From Helianthus annuus (taxonomy: Eukaryota > Streptophyta > Magnoliopsida > Asterales > Asteraceae), in the NCBI RefSeq assembly GCF_002127325.2, contig NC_035445.2, positions 78,954,772 to 79,018,771 on the forward strand: DNA of 64,000 nucleotides, given 5' to 3'. Below are positions 22,489-36,465 of the stretch, piece by piece. A model generated the notes under the pieces. The model was given only the letters and a program-made list of their open reading frames with translations, was not told the DNA's origin and did not search any database. How positions within the stretch are numbered: the first letter of the stretch is position 1; each line of letters opens with the position of its first letter. The position numbers and the translations under genes are program-made.

Positions 22489-22517
22489 TACAGAGTCTAG
22501 AGAGAACCGTAGGAGAA

Positions 22518-23627
22518 ATGGCCAGTAGGATGACTGAGAGGCCCGCAGGTACATTCCCTCGCACCACCCAGCTTAACCCTACTGCCCAGTTATATGCCGT
22601 GTTCACACGTAGTGGTAGGAGCACAGGACCTGTTGATGAGGGGTTTGATATAGAGAAGTTGATAGAACCTGAGAGGGTTGTTGAGAAAGAGGTAGAACTG
22701 GAAAAGGTAGTTGAGAAGGTGGTTGAACCGGAAGATGAGAATGTAGAAGAACCGGTTGAAGTGTATGAGCCTATTCCTCCATACCCTATGAGACTTTTGA
22801 ACAAGAAGCAAATTGCTCAATATAATGGGTTTTTAGAGATGATTAAAAAGCTCCATGTAGACATTCCCTTCCTTAAGGCTTTGGCTAAAATGCCTAAATT
22901 TGCCAAGTTTCTCAAAGGACTCCTGCTCAATAAGAAGAAAATTGAGGATCTCTCTATTATTACATTGAGCGAAGAATGTTCTGCGGTGATCTCAAACAAA
23001 CTTCCCACAAAGTTGCCAAATCCAGGAAGTTTCACAATTCCTTATGAGATAGAGGGTTATGAGTTTAGGACTGCTTTGGCCGACCTAGGAGCTAGTATAA
23101 ATGTGATGCCATATTCTATGTTTAAGAAGCTTAAGCTAGGAGAGCCTACCCCGACCTACATGAATGTTCAACTCGCCGATCGTTCAGTGAAATTTCCTAG
23201 AGGTATAGTTGAAAACATGTTAGTAAAAGTAGGTAAGTTTGTGTTTCCTACTGATTTTGTTGTTCTAGACATGGACGAGGATCCTAGTGGACACTCTTGT
23301 GTTTCACTCATCTTAGGTCGTCCATTCCTTTCTACCGCGAAAGCTATAATAGATGTTCAAGGCGGTAAGATAACTCTTGGTGTCACTGATGACACCGTTA
23401 CATTCCATGTTAATGGAAAGAATTCCGAGAAGGTAGGAACGCCCTCGGTAATTAGGCAAGAGTTAAAGGGAATTAGAGATGTTAGAATGGAGAGTGATAG
23501 GAAGAAGGAGAAGCATGTTAGGTTTAAGGAAGAGGTGGAAGTAGTAGGGGTGAGAATGAGTTTAAGGATAGGTCTTGGAGTTCGGGAAAGGAAGATGAAT
23601 GGGGAGAGTTTAGTTTGGGAGGTGTGA
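22518..23627 (+). CDS. Athila-type gag C-terminus / protease
   Basis: A 369-residue frame. An acidic Val/Glu-rich stretch comes first, then PPYPMRLLNKK (gag C-terminal part), and a retropepsin-like domain: IEGYEFRTALADLGASINVM at about residues 180-199, with the D-L-G-A-S active site, VVLDMDEDP and LILGRPFLSTAKAIIDV (the conserved flap and final strand). This arrangement, with ADLGASIN instead of DTGA, is typical of Athila/Tat gypsy elements and encodes the particle-maturation protease. The start is uncertain, since the frame opens just after the LTR deletion and a TTG/ATG choice (ATG 22518) is arbitrary. No pol follows. Confidence 0.82.
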   Translation: MASRMTERPAGTFPRTTQLNPTAQLYAVFTRSGRSTGPVDEGFDIEKLIEPERVVEKEVELEKVVEKVVEPEDENVEEPVEVYEPIPPYPMRLLNKKQIAQYNGFLEMIKKLHVDIPFLKALAKMPKFAKFLKGLLLNKKKIEDLSIITLSEECSAVISNKLPTKLPNPGSFTIPYEIEGYEFRTALADLGASINVMPYSMFKKLKLGEPTPTYMNVQLADRSVKFPRGIVENMLVKVGKFVFPTDFVVLDMDEDPSGHSCVSLILGRPFLSTAKAIIDVQGGKITLGVTDDTVTFHVNGKNSEKVGTPSVIRQELKGIRDVRMESDRKKEKHVRFKEEVEVVGVRMSLRIGLGVRERKMNGESLVWEV

Positions 23628-25176
23628 AGGAAACTAAGTGTGGGGATGGTATTTTAGTGTGTAACTCGAGGTATAAATTCCCCACGAGCGAGCATAAGTC
23701 AAGTTGGTTTGAGGGCGACTTTTGGAGAAAGAAGGGTTTCGGTATGAGTGATTGTTTTAGAAGCCCTAGTGAGAGGTTCAGGGGTGAGTTTGATCTTTAT
23801 GATCCCCCGTGAGTTATGATAACTTGTTGTAGAATTGTATATTTTTTTTGTAGTGTTTCGTATTTGTTTTATTTTATTTTGAGTCTTAGTTAGTGTTTTT
23901 GAGTCAGTTTTGTGTCGAGTCGGTACTGCTTTGTTTTTTTCTTGTTTTTGTTTATGCAGGTTTGAATATGTACCACCCGTACTCAATCTCCATTCGGGTG
24001 ATTTCGGAGTTGTACAACAAATTTCAAGGAATTTTCCAAATGTACTAGTCAGTGTCAGAGCCGATCGCGACCGAAATGCTATACGATCGAGCTGGATTGG
24101 ACAAGAGTTAGGTTTCCATCCTACATTGAGGGCAATGTAGAGTTTAAGTGTGGGAATGGGAAACTATCGTTTAGGTCTTAGTTTTTAAGTCATAAAAATT
24201 TGAAAAATCCAAAAAAATTAATTTTTTTTTTGAAAATCTAAAAATCCAAAAAAATGAAAAAATAGAAAATGTTCCTGAAAATGACGTTTGCAAAATAATA
24301 CTGGAAAATGATAGAAAAATTGGGATTTCTGGTTTTCAAAATATTATATATATGAGATTAAAAAAAAGAGACGAAATACGTATTTTTCGGGATGTACTGT
24401 TAGGCCCAGCCGGTTTAGAAGGTTCCCTAGATTGTTTAAGAATAACTTAAATGTTAAATAATTAAGTCTTGTGGGTTCTCATCTTAGGGGATATAGAGAA
24501 ACTGAAACTGTCAAGGGTATAAAAGGAACCATTATAAGTAAATAACCTATAAGTATTTTAAATTAAATTGGCACACCTTATCCTTTTTATGAGAATAAAT
24601 CCGGATTCTGGTGGCGCCTAAAAAAAATTCCATCATCCATGTATTTGAGCTATTTTATCAATATAAACTGAAGCTTATGGTATTAACCACTGAGATGGTG
24701 ACTCGGGTGGGGTATACCCACTAGGTGGATGTTAAAAAAATGTGAGACTTAAGGTGTTTCCCACTGGGATAACGACTTGGTGATAATGCCCTATGAGTTG
24801 ATCATGAAAAAAATGTTAAAGCTCATCATCATCCATCATTCCATCAAAAATTTAATTTAAAAATACATAAGGGTTATTTATATAAGATGGTAGATTTTTA
24901 ATCTTTTCCTTATAAGCCTGAGATAGGAGTAGGTGGATCTTTGGACCTTGAGTGTGACACCCTTTAGATGAAATCACTTGAACCTAATAATTACATGAAA
25001 GGGGCCTGATGAGTCGGTGGTTGGGTTTAAGTGGAAAATTATACCGGTAATCGTGGTTAAACGTTTGAAGTCTTTTAAATAAGTAACTTAAAGTTTTTGA
25101 AGCCAGTGATCCTGATTCTGATTCCGTTTGCATAAGTCTTTTTCAGGGACGAAAAAGGGTTAAGTGTGGGGATATT
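23628..25176 (+). other. Athila internal non-coding region and polypurine tract
   Basis: Short broken frames only (23615-23812 and 23910-24140). The sequence CATTGAGGGCAATGTAGAG at about 24124 and TTTAAGTGTGGGAATGGG resemble the AATGT...TAAGTGTGGGG region that usually precedes Athila 3' sequences. The actual polypurine tract, GTTAAGTGTGGGGATATT, lies just before the LTR at 25177. The rest is AT-rich and unassigned. Confidence 0.5.
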
Positions 25177-25825
25177 TGATGTGTGGTAAAATACACATAT
25201 TTGTCCCGTGTAAATTGTATAATTTTTGTATAGTTTTATTTGTTTTTATTTAGTTTTATTATTATATTACATTATTTTGTGTTTTGTTAGGTCCTGGTGT
25301 AAATGGAGCAAAAAAGAGTAATAAAGAAGTATCCAGCTAGTTGAGTAGAGTATACCGCCAGGAACCGAATAAATATTGCAGCCATTTTTCGTGATTGAAG
25401 CGAGTCCACTAATCTCTATATTATAACATGGGAAAGGATGTATATTAATCTATATATAATAAAGCAAACCATTGGGGGACACATGTCACCCAATAGTGCA
25501 AGCCAACTCAGCAAGCCATGTCAGCATCTATGTGGCACACCTCGTAGTTGAGGATTGAACCAAGTCTTCTCATTTACGCTTAACTCTCTCTCTCTCCTCT
25601 CAAAACCCTATTTCGTTCTCTCTTTCTTCTCTTCTCTGAACGAAGACGGCGAACAGAGGAGCCAATAATTTTGATCAAGAATCAACGGATTTGAAGACAA
25701 ATCATATACGGTAATCTCTAATTCGAGTATTTATGATCGATTATAGTGTTTAATTAGATCTAATCTTGCAGTAAATCAAATCCTCTAGATCAAATCGGCG
25801 ATTTAGTGAAGAGGTATAATCAATC

Positions 25826-28570
25826 TTCATTAGATAATAGTCTACATCGACGGTATTGATTCTTGATTCCGATATCCCCATCTTTTACATACGATTTCGG
25901 TTTATTTTATTGGATGTTTCAGATTCAATGGTTTTGAAGGATTCTTTGTTTGTTAGATTATCATACGCGATTGATGTTATTGTAGTGTACAGTTTCTTTT
26001 TTAGGGTCTGTTATAGCCGATTTTGATTTTGGACGGATATATGTTTTGTGTATTAGTGTTTTAATTTTTTTTGTTCATGTATTGTAATTTGTTGATTTTT
26101 ATTAGCAGTTTTGACTTTGTTGTGTGTGTATATTTGATTTTTTACATGAATTCAATTTGTAATAACTTAACCCTATTTTTTAGGGTTTGAAATTTGATTT
26201 GTTGTTGTTTTGTTATATGTTTTTGATTTTTACATGAATTCAATATGTAATAGCAGTTTTTTATTTTGTTTCAGGTTTTGATTATGTAGTTAGGGTTCAT
26301 ATGATTTAGGGTTCGATTTCGTATGTGATTTAACCCCTGTATGATTTGAGTCAAATGTGTATCTATTTGTATCTTCACCCGGATTCCATTCGTTACTTGC
26401 TGGATTGTTTATTTAGATTTCCAATCCATTGTTATTACCTCAAGTATTTGAACAATTGTGCTTATTTGGAAAGTTAGGTTTCTAGAAACCGTATTTGTTG
26501 TTAATTTTTTAATATGTATGATTTCATTGTATGGCTGTATAGATGATGATGATGATTGTTGATTGATGATGATTCTAGAAAGCAATAAAGAATCTTTAGT
26601 GTATCGCTTTTATATATTATATTCTATAGCCGATTTGGTGAAGAGGTGGTAGTTTTTAGGGTTTTGGAATAATCATAGTGGAATAATTTGTGTTGGGGCT
26701 GATTTATGTTGTATTGAGTGTATTTGTTAATGATACACGTTAGTGGTTTGTTTAGTATGTTTATACATATTTTTTATCATTTCGATTTCATTACAGATCT
26801 TTCAGTATCATACAGTTTGATATATGGTTTTAATATATCGTTGTTCATTAGATAATAGTCTACATTGACGGTATTGATTCTTGAAACAGATATCCCCATC
26901 TTTTACATACGATTTCGTTTTATTTTATTGGATATTTCAGATTCAATGTTTTTGAAAGATTCTTTGTTTGTTAGATTATCATACACGATTGATGTTATTG
27001 TGGTGTACATTTTCTTATTTAGGGTTTCTTATAGCCGATTTTGATTTTGGACGGATATATGTTTTGTGTATTAGTTTTTTAATTTTTTTGTTCATGTATT
27101 GTAATTTGTTGATTTTTATTAGCAGTTTTGACTTTGTTGTGTGTGTATATTTGATTTTTTACATGAATTCAATTTGTAATAACTTAACCCTATTTTTTAG
27201 GGTTTGAAATTTGATTTGTTGTTGTTTTGTTATATGTTTTTGATTTTTACATGAATTCAATATGTAATTGCAGTTTTTTATTTTGTTACAGGTTTTGATT
27301 ATGTAGTTAGGGTTCATATGATTTAGGGTTCGATTTCGTATGTGATTTAACCCCTATATGATTTTAGTCAAATGTGTATCTATTTGTATCTTCACCCGTG
27401 ATTCCATTCGTTACTTGCTGGATTGTTTATTTAGATTTCCAATCCATTGTTATAACCTCAAGTATTTGAACAATTGTGCTTATTTGGAAAGTTAGGTTTC
27501 TAGAAACCGTATTTGTTGTTAATTTTTTAATCTGTATGATTTCATTGTATTGATGTATAGATGATGATGATGATTGATTGATGATGATTCTAGAAAGCAA
27601 TAAAGAATCTTTAGTGTATCGCTTTTATATATTCTGTTCTATAGCCGATTTGGTGAAGAGGTGGTAGTTTTTAGGGTTTTGGAATAATCATAGTGTAATA
27701 ATTTGTGTTGGGGCTGATTTATGTTGTATTGAGTGTATTTGTTAATGATACACGTTAGTGGCTTGTTTACTATGTTTATACATATTTTTTTATCATTTCG
27801 ATTTCATTACAGATCTTTCAGTATCATACAGTTTGATATATGGTTTTAATATATCATTGTTCATTAGATAATAGTCTACATCGACGGTACTGATTCTTGA
27901 AACAGATATCCCCATCTTTACGTACGATTTCGTTTTATTTTATTGGATGTTTCAGATTCAATGGTTTTGAAAGATTCTTTGTTTGTTAGATTATCATACG
28001 CGATTGATGTTATTGTGGTGTACATTTTCTTATTTAGGGTCTGTTATAGCCGATTTTGATTTTGGACGGATATATGTTTTGTGTATTAGTGTTTTAATTT
28101 TTTTGTTCATGTATTGTAATTTGTTGATTTTTATTAGCAGTTTTGACTTTGTTGTGTGTGTATATTTGATTTTGTACATGAATTCAATTTGTAATAACTT
28201 AACCCTATTTTTTAGGGTTTGAAATTTGATTTGTTGTTGTTTTGTTATATGTTTTTGATTTTTACATGAATTCAATATGTAATAGCAGTTTTATATTTTG
28301 TTACAGGTTTTGATTATGTAGTTAGGGTTCATATGATTTAGGGTTCGATTTCGTATGTGATTTAACCCCTGTTTGATTTTAGTCAAATGTGTATCTATTT
28401 GGAAAGTTAGGGTTCTAGATACCTTATTTGTTGTTAATTTTTTAATCTGTATGATTTCATTGTATGGCTTTATAGATGATGACGATGATTGATTGATGAT
28501 GATTGTAGAAAGCAATAAAGAATCTTTAGTGTATCACTTTTATATATTCTGTTCTATAGCCGATTTGTTT
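25826..28570 (+). repeat. about 1.015-kb tandem repeat, 2.7 copies, in the B3 gene 5' intron
   Basis: TTCATTAGATAATAGTCTAC begins copies at about 25826, 26844 and 27860. The third ends near 28570. Copy 3 lacks about 100 bp between two GTATCTATTTG/TATTTGGAAAG segments (near 28392), a microhomology deletion. Reading frames of 79 residues inside copies 2 and 3 are repeats of AT-rich intron sequence, not genes. Confidence 0.88.
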
Positions 28571-28738
28571 GTATGTTGATGTAATTATTTACACATGAAG
28601 TTTACCTAATTTATTTTGATATTGTTTTATATTTTCTTTGATTTAAAAGTTGATGGTTGTTTGTTATCTATATTTGTTACATGTACCTGTTTTGATATAC
28701 AATTTGGGGGTGTGAAAGACAACAACTTTGGAAGCGAG

Positions 28739-30092
28739 ATGGTGTACGGATTCGCTGCGCGTGTGTGGAAGTGTGATAGAAAATCGTTGGTGAGTGTTGA
28801 AACTATAATCATTTAAAGAAAAAAAATTTAAGATGTTTTCACATAACAGTTTGTGATTACTGTTATTATAATTGCATTTAACGATACTTATATTTTCCGT
28901 TGCAGAAACTTCCTGCTGACTATGGTGACTGGATTACGAAGTTTGGTTATCCAGAGAAAAATGCAATCATCAGGACCCTTGATGGGAGGACCTTTGAAGT
29001 CAAAGTGTTCAAGCTTGCAGGCAACTATTTTTTTTACAATGGCTGGTTTGATGTTGTCTCATCTTTGAAATTACCGGACGATTCGTGGGTTGTTTATCAG
29101 TATGAAGAAGCTTTATCTTTGTTCCGCCTATTCCACTTTTATCAAGACATTTCTCTAGCACCATCTAACTACTTCTACTACAAACCTAAAAATGATCTTA
29201 AAGACCGAGAAGACTGCATGGTAATTGAACTATTACGTTTTTAATTTTTTTTTTGCGTTAATTCGTTTTTTTCGATTTCGGCTATAGCATTGATCCTGAT
29301 ACTGTTTTATTCTTTGAGAAGATCATGAACAGGTTGTTTGTTCATCACTCTATGTTGAATATCTGTCCTACTGATCCGGTTTTGATTCGTTCTGTTGGAA
29401 ACCATAAATGGGTTATGAAGATGGAAATTTTAGACCATAACATTTATATCACCACAGGTTGGAGTCGGATCAAGGAAGAGATGTCGATAACTGATGATCA
29501 TCTGTTGGTATTTGAAATGATTGATCGTAAGACGTTTGAATTGAGTGTTTTTTGTTGTAAGCCTGCCTTTCTAACTTACCTGCCTGAACTTTCTGTTATC
29601 AAAAAAGAACCATCTGATGGCGTAATTGAAGTGTCTGATGATGAGGTACCTGATGCGGTTGCTGGACCTGTATTTGAACAGAGTGTTGATAACGAAGTAC
29701 CTGTTACTTTTGTTGTTGACAATCATTACGTAAGTTTGTATTATTTACTTCTTCATACCATTAATGTATGTTAAGTGAATCCAGTTTAAATCATTAGTTG
29801 TAGGAAAAACAGTTTTAATGGTATTTATTATTAACATTTATTATATTCTCATATGTAGCGTCTGAAGAAGAAGTGGGCTCAAACTCATGGTTTAGATCGA
29901 AAGATGGATTTAATCATTAAGGACAACACTGGTCAAACATGGGATGTAGCTATTGGTAAGGAGTTTTCGCAAGGCTGTCCGCGATTTAATGTGACTGGTA
30001 TGAGGGAGTTTGTTAAAGACAAATGGTTGGTATACGGTTCTTCGTTTCAGATGGTATTTGTTAAAAGTAAAGGTATGTTGCTTTATAATTGA
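28739..30092 (+). CDS. B3-domain (REM-like) transcription factor, four exons
   Basis: Probable exons 28739-28789, 28906-29220, 29322-29729 and 29859-30092. All three introns have GT...AG ends and all are phase 0, so the frame stays open for 335 residues. Three B3-type DNA-binding segments are visible: about residues 8-100 (LPADYGDWITKFGYPEKNA... to GWFDVVSSLKL), 124-200 (ICPTDPVLIRSVGNHKW to TTGWSRIKEE), and 262-330 (DLIIKDNTGQTWDVAI to GMREFVKD). Between domains 2 and 3 an IKKE site (215-218) fits a SUMO acceptor motif, and VIEVSDDE (223-230) a SUMO-interacting motif. RLKKK at 259 is basic. The first exon may extend upstream; ATG 28739 is the first in frame. REM-family B3 proteins act in the nucleus as DNA-binding regulators. 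The gene lies inside a Helitron, so it is a captured copy. Open frames and splice sites suggest it could still be expressed. Confidence 0.75.
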
Positions 30093-31550
30093 CTTGGTGA
30101 AGGTTCATGGTATGTTTTGGTACTATTTTCAAGATGTGGTCGTTAGTATACATTTAATGGTAGGTTTTTGGTGTGGTTGTCACGTTAAACATATGTGATG
30201 GTAGAAGTTGCTGACAGTTTTTTTGGGCCGTTTATGTGTGGCCGAAGAGCTTAGTTGTTGAACATATTTGACTATAGATTGGTAGACGTTAATGTTATTT
30301 GTTTTGCTACATGTTTGTGGTTAATATTCTATGTTTTTTTGAAATAGTTAGTGATTCAAAATTGTATGTATGTTAATTTAGGAAACAAGTAAAGTATTTA
30401 TCATATTAAACATCATTTAAGTACATCGTTTGATTAGTGCCAACTCTATTATTTTATTAAATATTATTATAATAAACCGTCAGTTTTTTAAAGATTTACG
30501 TAAAATAAAAATTTGATATTATTTTGTTTCCTTTTTTAAATTGTATAACTGACTATAATTAATTTTTTAATAAAACCGTTTCATTTTAATCAATTCAGAG
30601 TTTTCCTAAGCTTCATTCAATATCTACAATTGGAAATTTATTTTAAATATGCTGCTATTTTATACATAAAAAAGGTTTGGTTAGTGAAATAAAAATTGAT
30701 AAAGGAAATAAAATAAGGTTTGTACATTAAAATAATTGAAATATTTTTTTCCATACAGTTTAATTATTTATTTATATCAAATTGGTTTTTTTTTTTATTT
30801 TAATGAACATTATTAAGGTTGTTTTATATAAATTTGTAAACTAAAAACAAATTTTCAAAGTTATATATGTAAATTTCTTAAAATCGTTTCTGACATATAA
30901 TATTTTGTATTTAATCAATTAAGTTTAGTAAAAAAAATCCTAAATTAACTACAAATATATTACCAAAAAAACTAAACAACCGTATGCTAAATTATATGGA
31001 ATTTTTTACTTTTCTTTGGTTGGTCAAAAACCTGAATTTTCAACTGTTTTACATTTTGAGTTTACCTTTTTAATATTAAATTTGATGTATAAGATTTGGT
31101 AATTTTTTATGGTGGTATTTCATTTTGTATTGTTTTTCATGCATTCCTTTTAGGTATACGAAAAAGTTGGTGCCTAATGTTTTTGACATTTTTTTTAGAA
31201 ATGTCAATCCATTTCTAAAAATACTAATTTCTTAACTTAGGTAACATATTTTTATAATTTTCAACTGATATTTCAACTTGAAAAAAATTATTAAACGAAA
31301 TTTGCATATATATTCATTTAATTCATTCAATTTATTCACTTATAGATATTTTTTTGACTTCAATCATCTATAGTTGGTTTTGAATATTTTGAATGACTAA
31401 TATGTTGAATTAGGGCTGAATGTGTCTATTTAGTGCCTTTTTGCCTTGATTCGTTTTATATAATTTTATTACATTTTTTTAGTAATTTGTTTAATTTTAG
31501 AAATTATACATCTAATTCTTGTATTTTGATTATATGTGGTGTTTTCAGAA
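30093..31550 (+). other. AT-rich Helitron interior, no gene seen
   Basis: Very AT-rich. No reading frame, hairpin or boundary is recognised between the B3 gene and 31551. Confidence 0.4.
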
Positions 31551-31660
31551 TCTATACTATCTATTAAAGGAGATTACAGGATGACCTCTATTTGCCTACG
31601 TGTCATGTTTTTAGTTATTAATGAAGAGAGGAAGACACAAAGGATGTGTCAAAGACAGTT

Positions 31661-31901
31661 TAGATGATACATGTTCAAGGTAATAAGGAGAAACCCTTTA
31701 TTGAAGAAGCAACCAGTGAGAGTGTTTTGTTTGAAACATGTAGGCGTCGGTGATGTTGTCGAGGAGTGTCAGGCAATGCTAAGTGATAGCATTTCCTTAC
31801 ACTCCTCGACAATGTCACCGACCCCTCTTAAAAATTCCATGAAAACTCTTTCACTGGTTGCTTCTACAACAGAGGGTTTCTTTTTGTTACCTGAACCTGT
31901 A

Positions 31902-31907
<6 letters not shown>
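31661..31907 (+). repeat. 247-bp foldback made from an inverted gene-fragment duplication
   Basis: 31661-31781 and 31787-31907 are inverted copies around a 5-nt loop (AGTGA). The inner 36 bp of each arm differ at four positions. Read on the minus strand, the 3' arm has an open frame including SERVFMEFLRGVGDIVEEC, and the 5' arm on the plus strand encodes GDVVEECQAM in the same register. So a piece of an unidentified protein gene was duplicated head to head. A transcript would fold into a long near-perfect hairpin. Confidence 0.85.
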
Positions 31908-32812
<905 letters not shown>

Positions 32813-33790
32813 ATACCTTGACTAATTCACATGATTTGCTAAATTATGAAGTTTTTCAAAAAGACTAAAGAAGGTATATTATTTTTGTCATCTATTTTAT
32901 ATGTTTTTATGTTTAGATTATTCTGTTAATAATTGTTTGTACTAAACGGGGAAAGATTGATTGTTTGATGCTTAATTGATATAACTGGTTATCCTGGTGT
33001 GGTTGGTTATATATCACTATGGAACTTTCGGATTGATGGTTGATGAGGACAACTGGTCATTTGAGTCGGGTCGGGTATATGATTTGATCATTCAAGTTGA
33101 TGGTTGATGTGTACAAGTGATCACCTGGGTTGTGCTCGGTCGCGTTGGTTATATTATGCTGCAACTTTTAGGTTTGATTTATTGTTATTTTGAATTGATT
33201 ACTTGCTCTTGAATATTAAAGTTTTCCGTTTTATTATTTCTTTTAACTTTCAGGATTAAATCAGTTGTGTAGCCATCTTAATTGAAATGTAGGTTTCAGC
33301 TGCCATTTTTTGGAAAATGATATGTAAGTTTTTGCAACATTTAATTTTTTTTATTTATTTACCTTTCATTTCATAGATGTTTTACAATTATAAATTCAAT
33401 TCTTTTATATCACTAGATTCATTATGTGTTTGGTTAATTTTGGTTATATTAGGTACCAAGAAGAAGCCGAATGATTTCAAATTGTCAAATTGTCAAGATT
33501 TTCAAGCAACTAGCAAGTGTTTGGATGATATTATTTTTTTTATCTAATGTTGTTTTTTTCATCCATATATTACATTCACATTTTATAACATTTGGTTCAT
33601 ATTTTGATAATTTCTTTTTTACTCCACCAGTGTATATTGATCAACAGAATTTTTTATGCAATAGTACAAGACTACATATTACTAAACTTTACAGATTTGT
33701 TATACAATATAAGATTATATATTAATTTTAATAGTTTTTTATGCCTTTGTACAAAATATTATATTTCAAAGTAAATAATACGGTTTTGGA
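32813..33790 (+). other. Helitron 3' interior, no gene seen
   Basis: AT-rich, with only short frames that have no recognisable motif. Leads to the terminal hairpin at 33796-33810. Confidence 0.4.
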
Positions 33791-34159
33791 TGAAGCCGCG
33801 CATCACGCGGGCATTAACCTAGTAATAATATAATTGGCAGTGGTGGATGAATTGGTGTCGCCATATTAATGAGGGATTCATTTGTATAATTGGCAGTAGC
33901 CAATTAATAAATTTGTGAAGGTCAACGAGTCATGGTGGACACAAAGTAGCATTATCAAAAACAAATTTACTAAAACCAATTGGACTTAATTGAAGTCTTG
34001 AGCTGGGCCACACAAAACGCAATTTTGGGGGACCATATATTCGAATACTTAGAAAGTAAGACGGAAGACATTGGGGAGCCGCAAGTAATAGGAGGGCTTG
34101 GCTAATACATTTAAGTGGGGCCGCAGAAGGACATGACCAGCCCATGTGCCATTTGAATA

Positions 34160-34303
34160 GGGTGCTACTTTCTACACCCCCTTATCTACTTTTTTCACCC
34201 CCTTCCTCTCACATACTTACAGGTGGGGCCTGCGTGGGACCGACAGTTTTCCTCTCACAAAGGGGGGTATAATCAGGAAGAGGGGGTGTGTATAGAATTA
34301 GCC
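34160..34303. mobile_element. MITE, 144 bp, TSD TTTGAATA
   Basis: TTTGAATA flanks it at 34152-34159 and 34304-34311. The ends are imperfect inverted repeats: TTTCTACACCCCCTTATC on the left, and on the right the complement of TTCTATACACACCCCCTCTT. The 8-bp duplication suggests hAT ancestry. It lies in the Athila 3' LTR. Confidence 0.75.
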
Positions 34304-35606
34304 TTTGAATATTATATCAAAAGCAAAAATCCCTAATTGGAGAGAAAGCCATTATATAAACACAACAGAGGCAGACGACAAAAAAGGAGTAGAGCGGACG
34401 CAAGAATTCACTCGACAACAACAGGAGCGCAAGGGTGCTGAACAAAGAGGAAAAAAAAAGAGTAATTTGGAAGGGAGAAGCTTGGAGTCAAAGAAGATTT
34501 AAAATTATTAAAGCTTTCGGTTAGATGCTATGTTTTATATTTTTAGTTTATTAGCACTTGAATATTTGACAATGTTTTCTAGACCCGTTTGCTTTAAATT
34601 TATTTTTGTTTCGTTCTTGACTATGAATAGCTAAACTCTTTATGGTTGCCTAAGTTTGATGAACTAGATGATTGTTTGAATGATTGACTTTTGGTTTTGA
34701 GTGAATGTGATGATTTACATGTTATAATTTTTGAACCCGACTCTAATTATTTGTGTGTTGGTGTTGATTGGTTTGATAATTTATTTGTTGGTTCCATTGC
34801 TCTAGATACTTAGAAATATACTTTAGAGCCGGGAGTCAGTCTAGGTTGTTAATCTTTCGGTCTAGACCTTGAAGGTGAGAAATCTAATTCAAGTTTAATA
34901 ATTGTTAAAACCAATTAATTAAAACATGCAATCTTTTCTAGAGGTGAGAAATCTAATCTAGAATTGCTAGGCTATTAGCTGGGCGTTGTTTGACAGTTTG
35001 GGTGGCCGATAACTCGGGTTCATCTGTTTATTCGCGTCTAGAGTTTCCTAGGGTCTCGGTGTTCTTAATTATTTCTGCTTCATAATTTGAGGGTTTTAGT
35101 AAATAAATTACTTAATACCTAATAGTTGTGGGACTTGGTGGTCGATAACTCGAGTCAGTCCATTTTAGCACTTCATCACTTGTCATACTGTCAGGTTTGG
35201 TTTACCTTCCAGGGGTTTATCGGGTTAGGCAGAGTCTTCATTCAGAACCAAGGTTAGGATTTTATTCATGAGTCTAGGGATTCTTACCTAGGTAACCTAT
35301 TTTTCCCATACTTGAGTTTCAGTCCAGTCTCTAGTTGTCTGCGCTTGCTGCTATTTAATCGTCTATTTAGTTAAATTGCTTTTTAGTTTAAAAATATTTT
35401 TCTCAAAACAAAACCAATTTATTAGGCTAGGGGTCGATAGAGGTTTAGTATCAAGAGTCGCTAGATTGTGTCCACGGTTCGATACTCGGACTTACTCGTT
35501 TTACTACTTACGACCGGTACACTTGCCGGTAGTGTGTGGTTTACGGGTTTTTCCAATTTTTAATACTTGTTGAATTTAATTAATACATATTTCACACATC
35601 AATCTC

Positions 35607-35860
35607 GAATATCACCTCACACGTGATTGTTTCAATGTGAAACTCGTCAAAGTTGTTTTGTTCCACACCGATTACCAACGTGCCAACTTATTTTTTCCAA
35701 AATTCGATAAATCATTATTGATTAAATTAATTTTGGTAAATGGCATCGCTGTAATACATGAGTTAATCCACATTGGGAAATCGTTTTTGTGAATATTTTT
35801 CTTGAGAAAATCTAAAAAGATGTTTTGAAAAGTTCAAATTTACTTTTTGAATTTTAGGGG
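35607..35860 (+). pseudogene. SIRE pol C-terminus (RNase H end) right of the Athila insertion
   Basis: Directly after the ATCTC duplication the copia RNase H tail resumes: EYHLTRDCF, then VKLVKVVLFHTD and ANLF-PKFDKSLL, matching the usual EYHF/IRDC...V-HTDYQ-AD-FTK region. This pairs with the part that ends at 22247 and fixes the Athila insertion point. Confidence 0.75.
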
Positions 35861-36465
35861 GAGTAAATCCAAATCAGAAAAATACAAAAACATTAAAAAA
35901 CGTCAAAAAGGACAAAAATAAGAGAAAAACATAAATGAGTTTCCTGGCGAGAAAAAATGAAAATGATAGTAAATTAGTGGTATGTCGAAACCTCTTCGAA
36001 CTTAAAATGAAAACGATAAGTACCTCTATTAATGATGTATCGGTAGGCTCACAATCATTTTAAAGTGTGCAGGTTGATATAAGCACAACAGACTGAACAC
36101 CGTGTGGGAACCGCTCATTGGCATATGGTCTTGGTACCGAAATTTCGTTTGATAGATTGCCGAGGTTCTGAGATACGTGGTCTTTATGCTGTTTATCATC
36201 TGGGTATCACGGTTGTTTCTTTAACCGAATACGACGGGGACGCAAGTCTAGAACTTCCTTGATACCATACATACGTTTACATACTATACATACATGTATA
36301 TAATACATGCTGCATACGAGTATCAATAAGTGATAAAAATATCACACTCACCCCCGAATCAGTGATTTTAAATCACATCTATCATCCGAGAGTCAAGTTC
36401 GTCTCTTTGTCGGTATCATGGTACTAACCTGTTCACGAACTTACTATCGTGTCCTGCATGCATTG
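35861..36465 (+). other. SIRE 3' non-coding region, left part
   Basis: Starts with TTTTAGGGGGAGTAAATCC. No coding region. Interrupted at CATTG by the solo LTR at 36466. Confidence 0.55.

Noticed and set aside
26968..28275. Repeated hydrophobic frames of 79 residues (26968-27207, 27983-28222) as membrane proteins
   Set aside because: They are the same AT-rich intron-like repeat unit in two copies. Hydrophobicity comes from T-rich codons, and there is no conserved domain.
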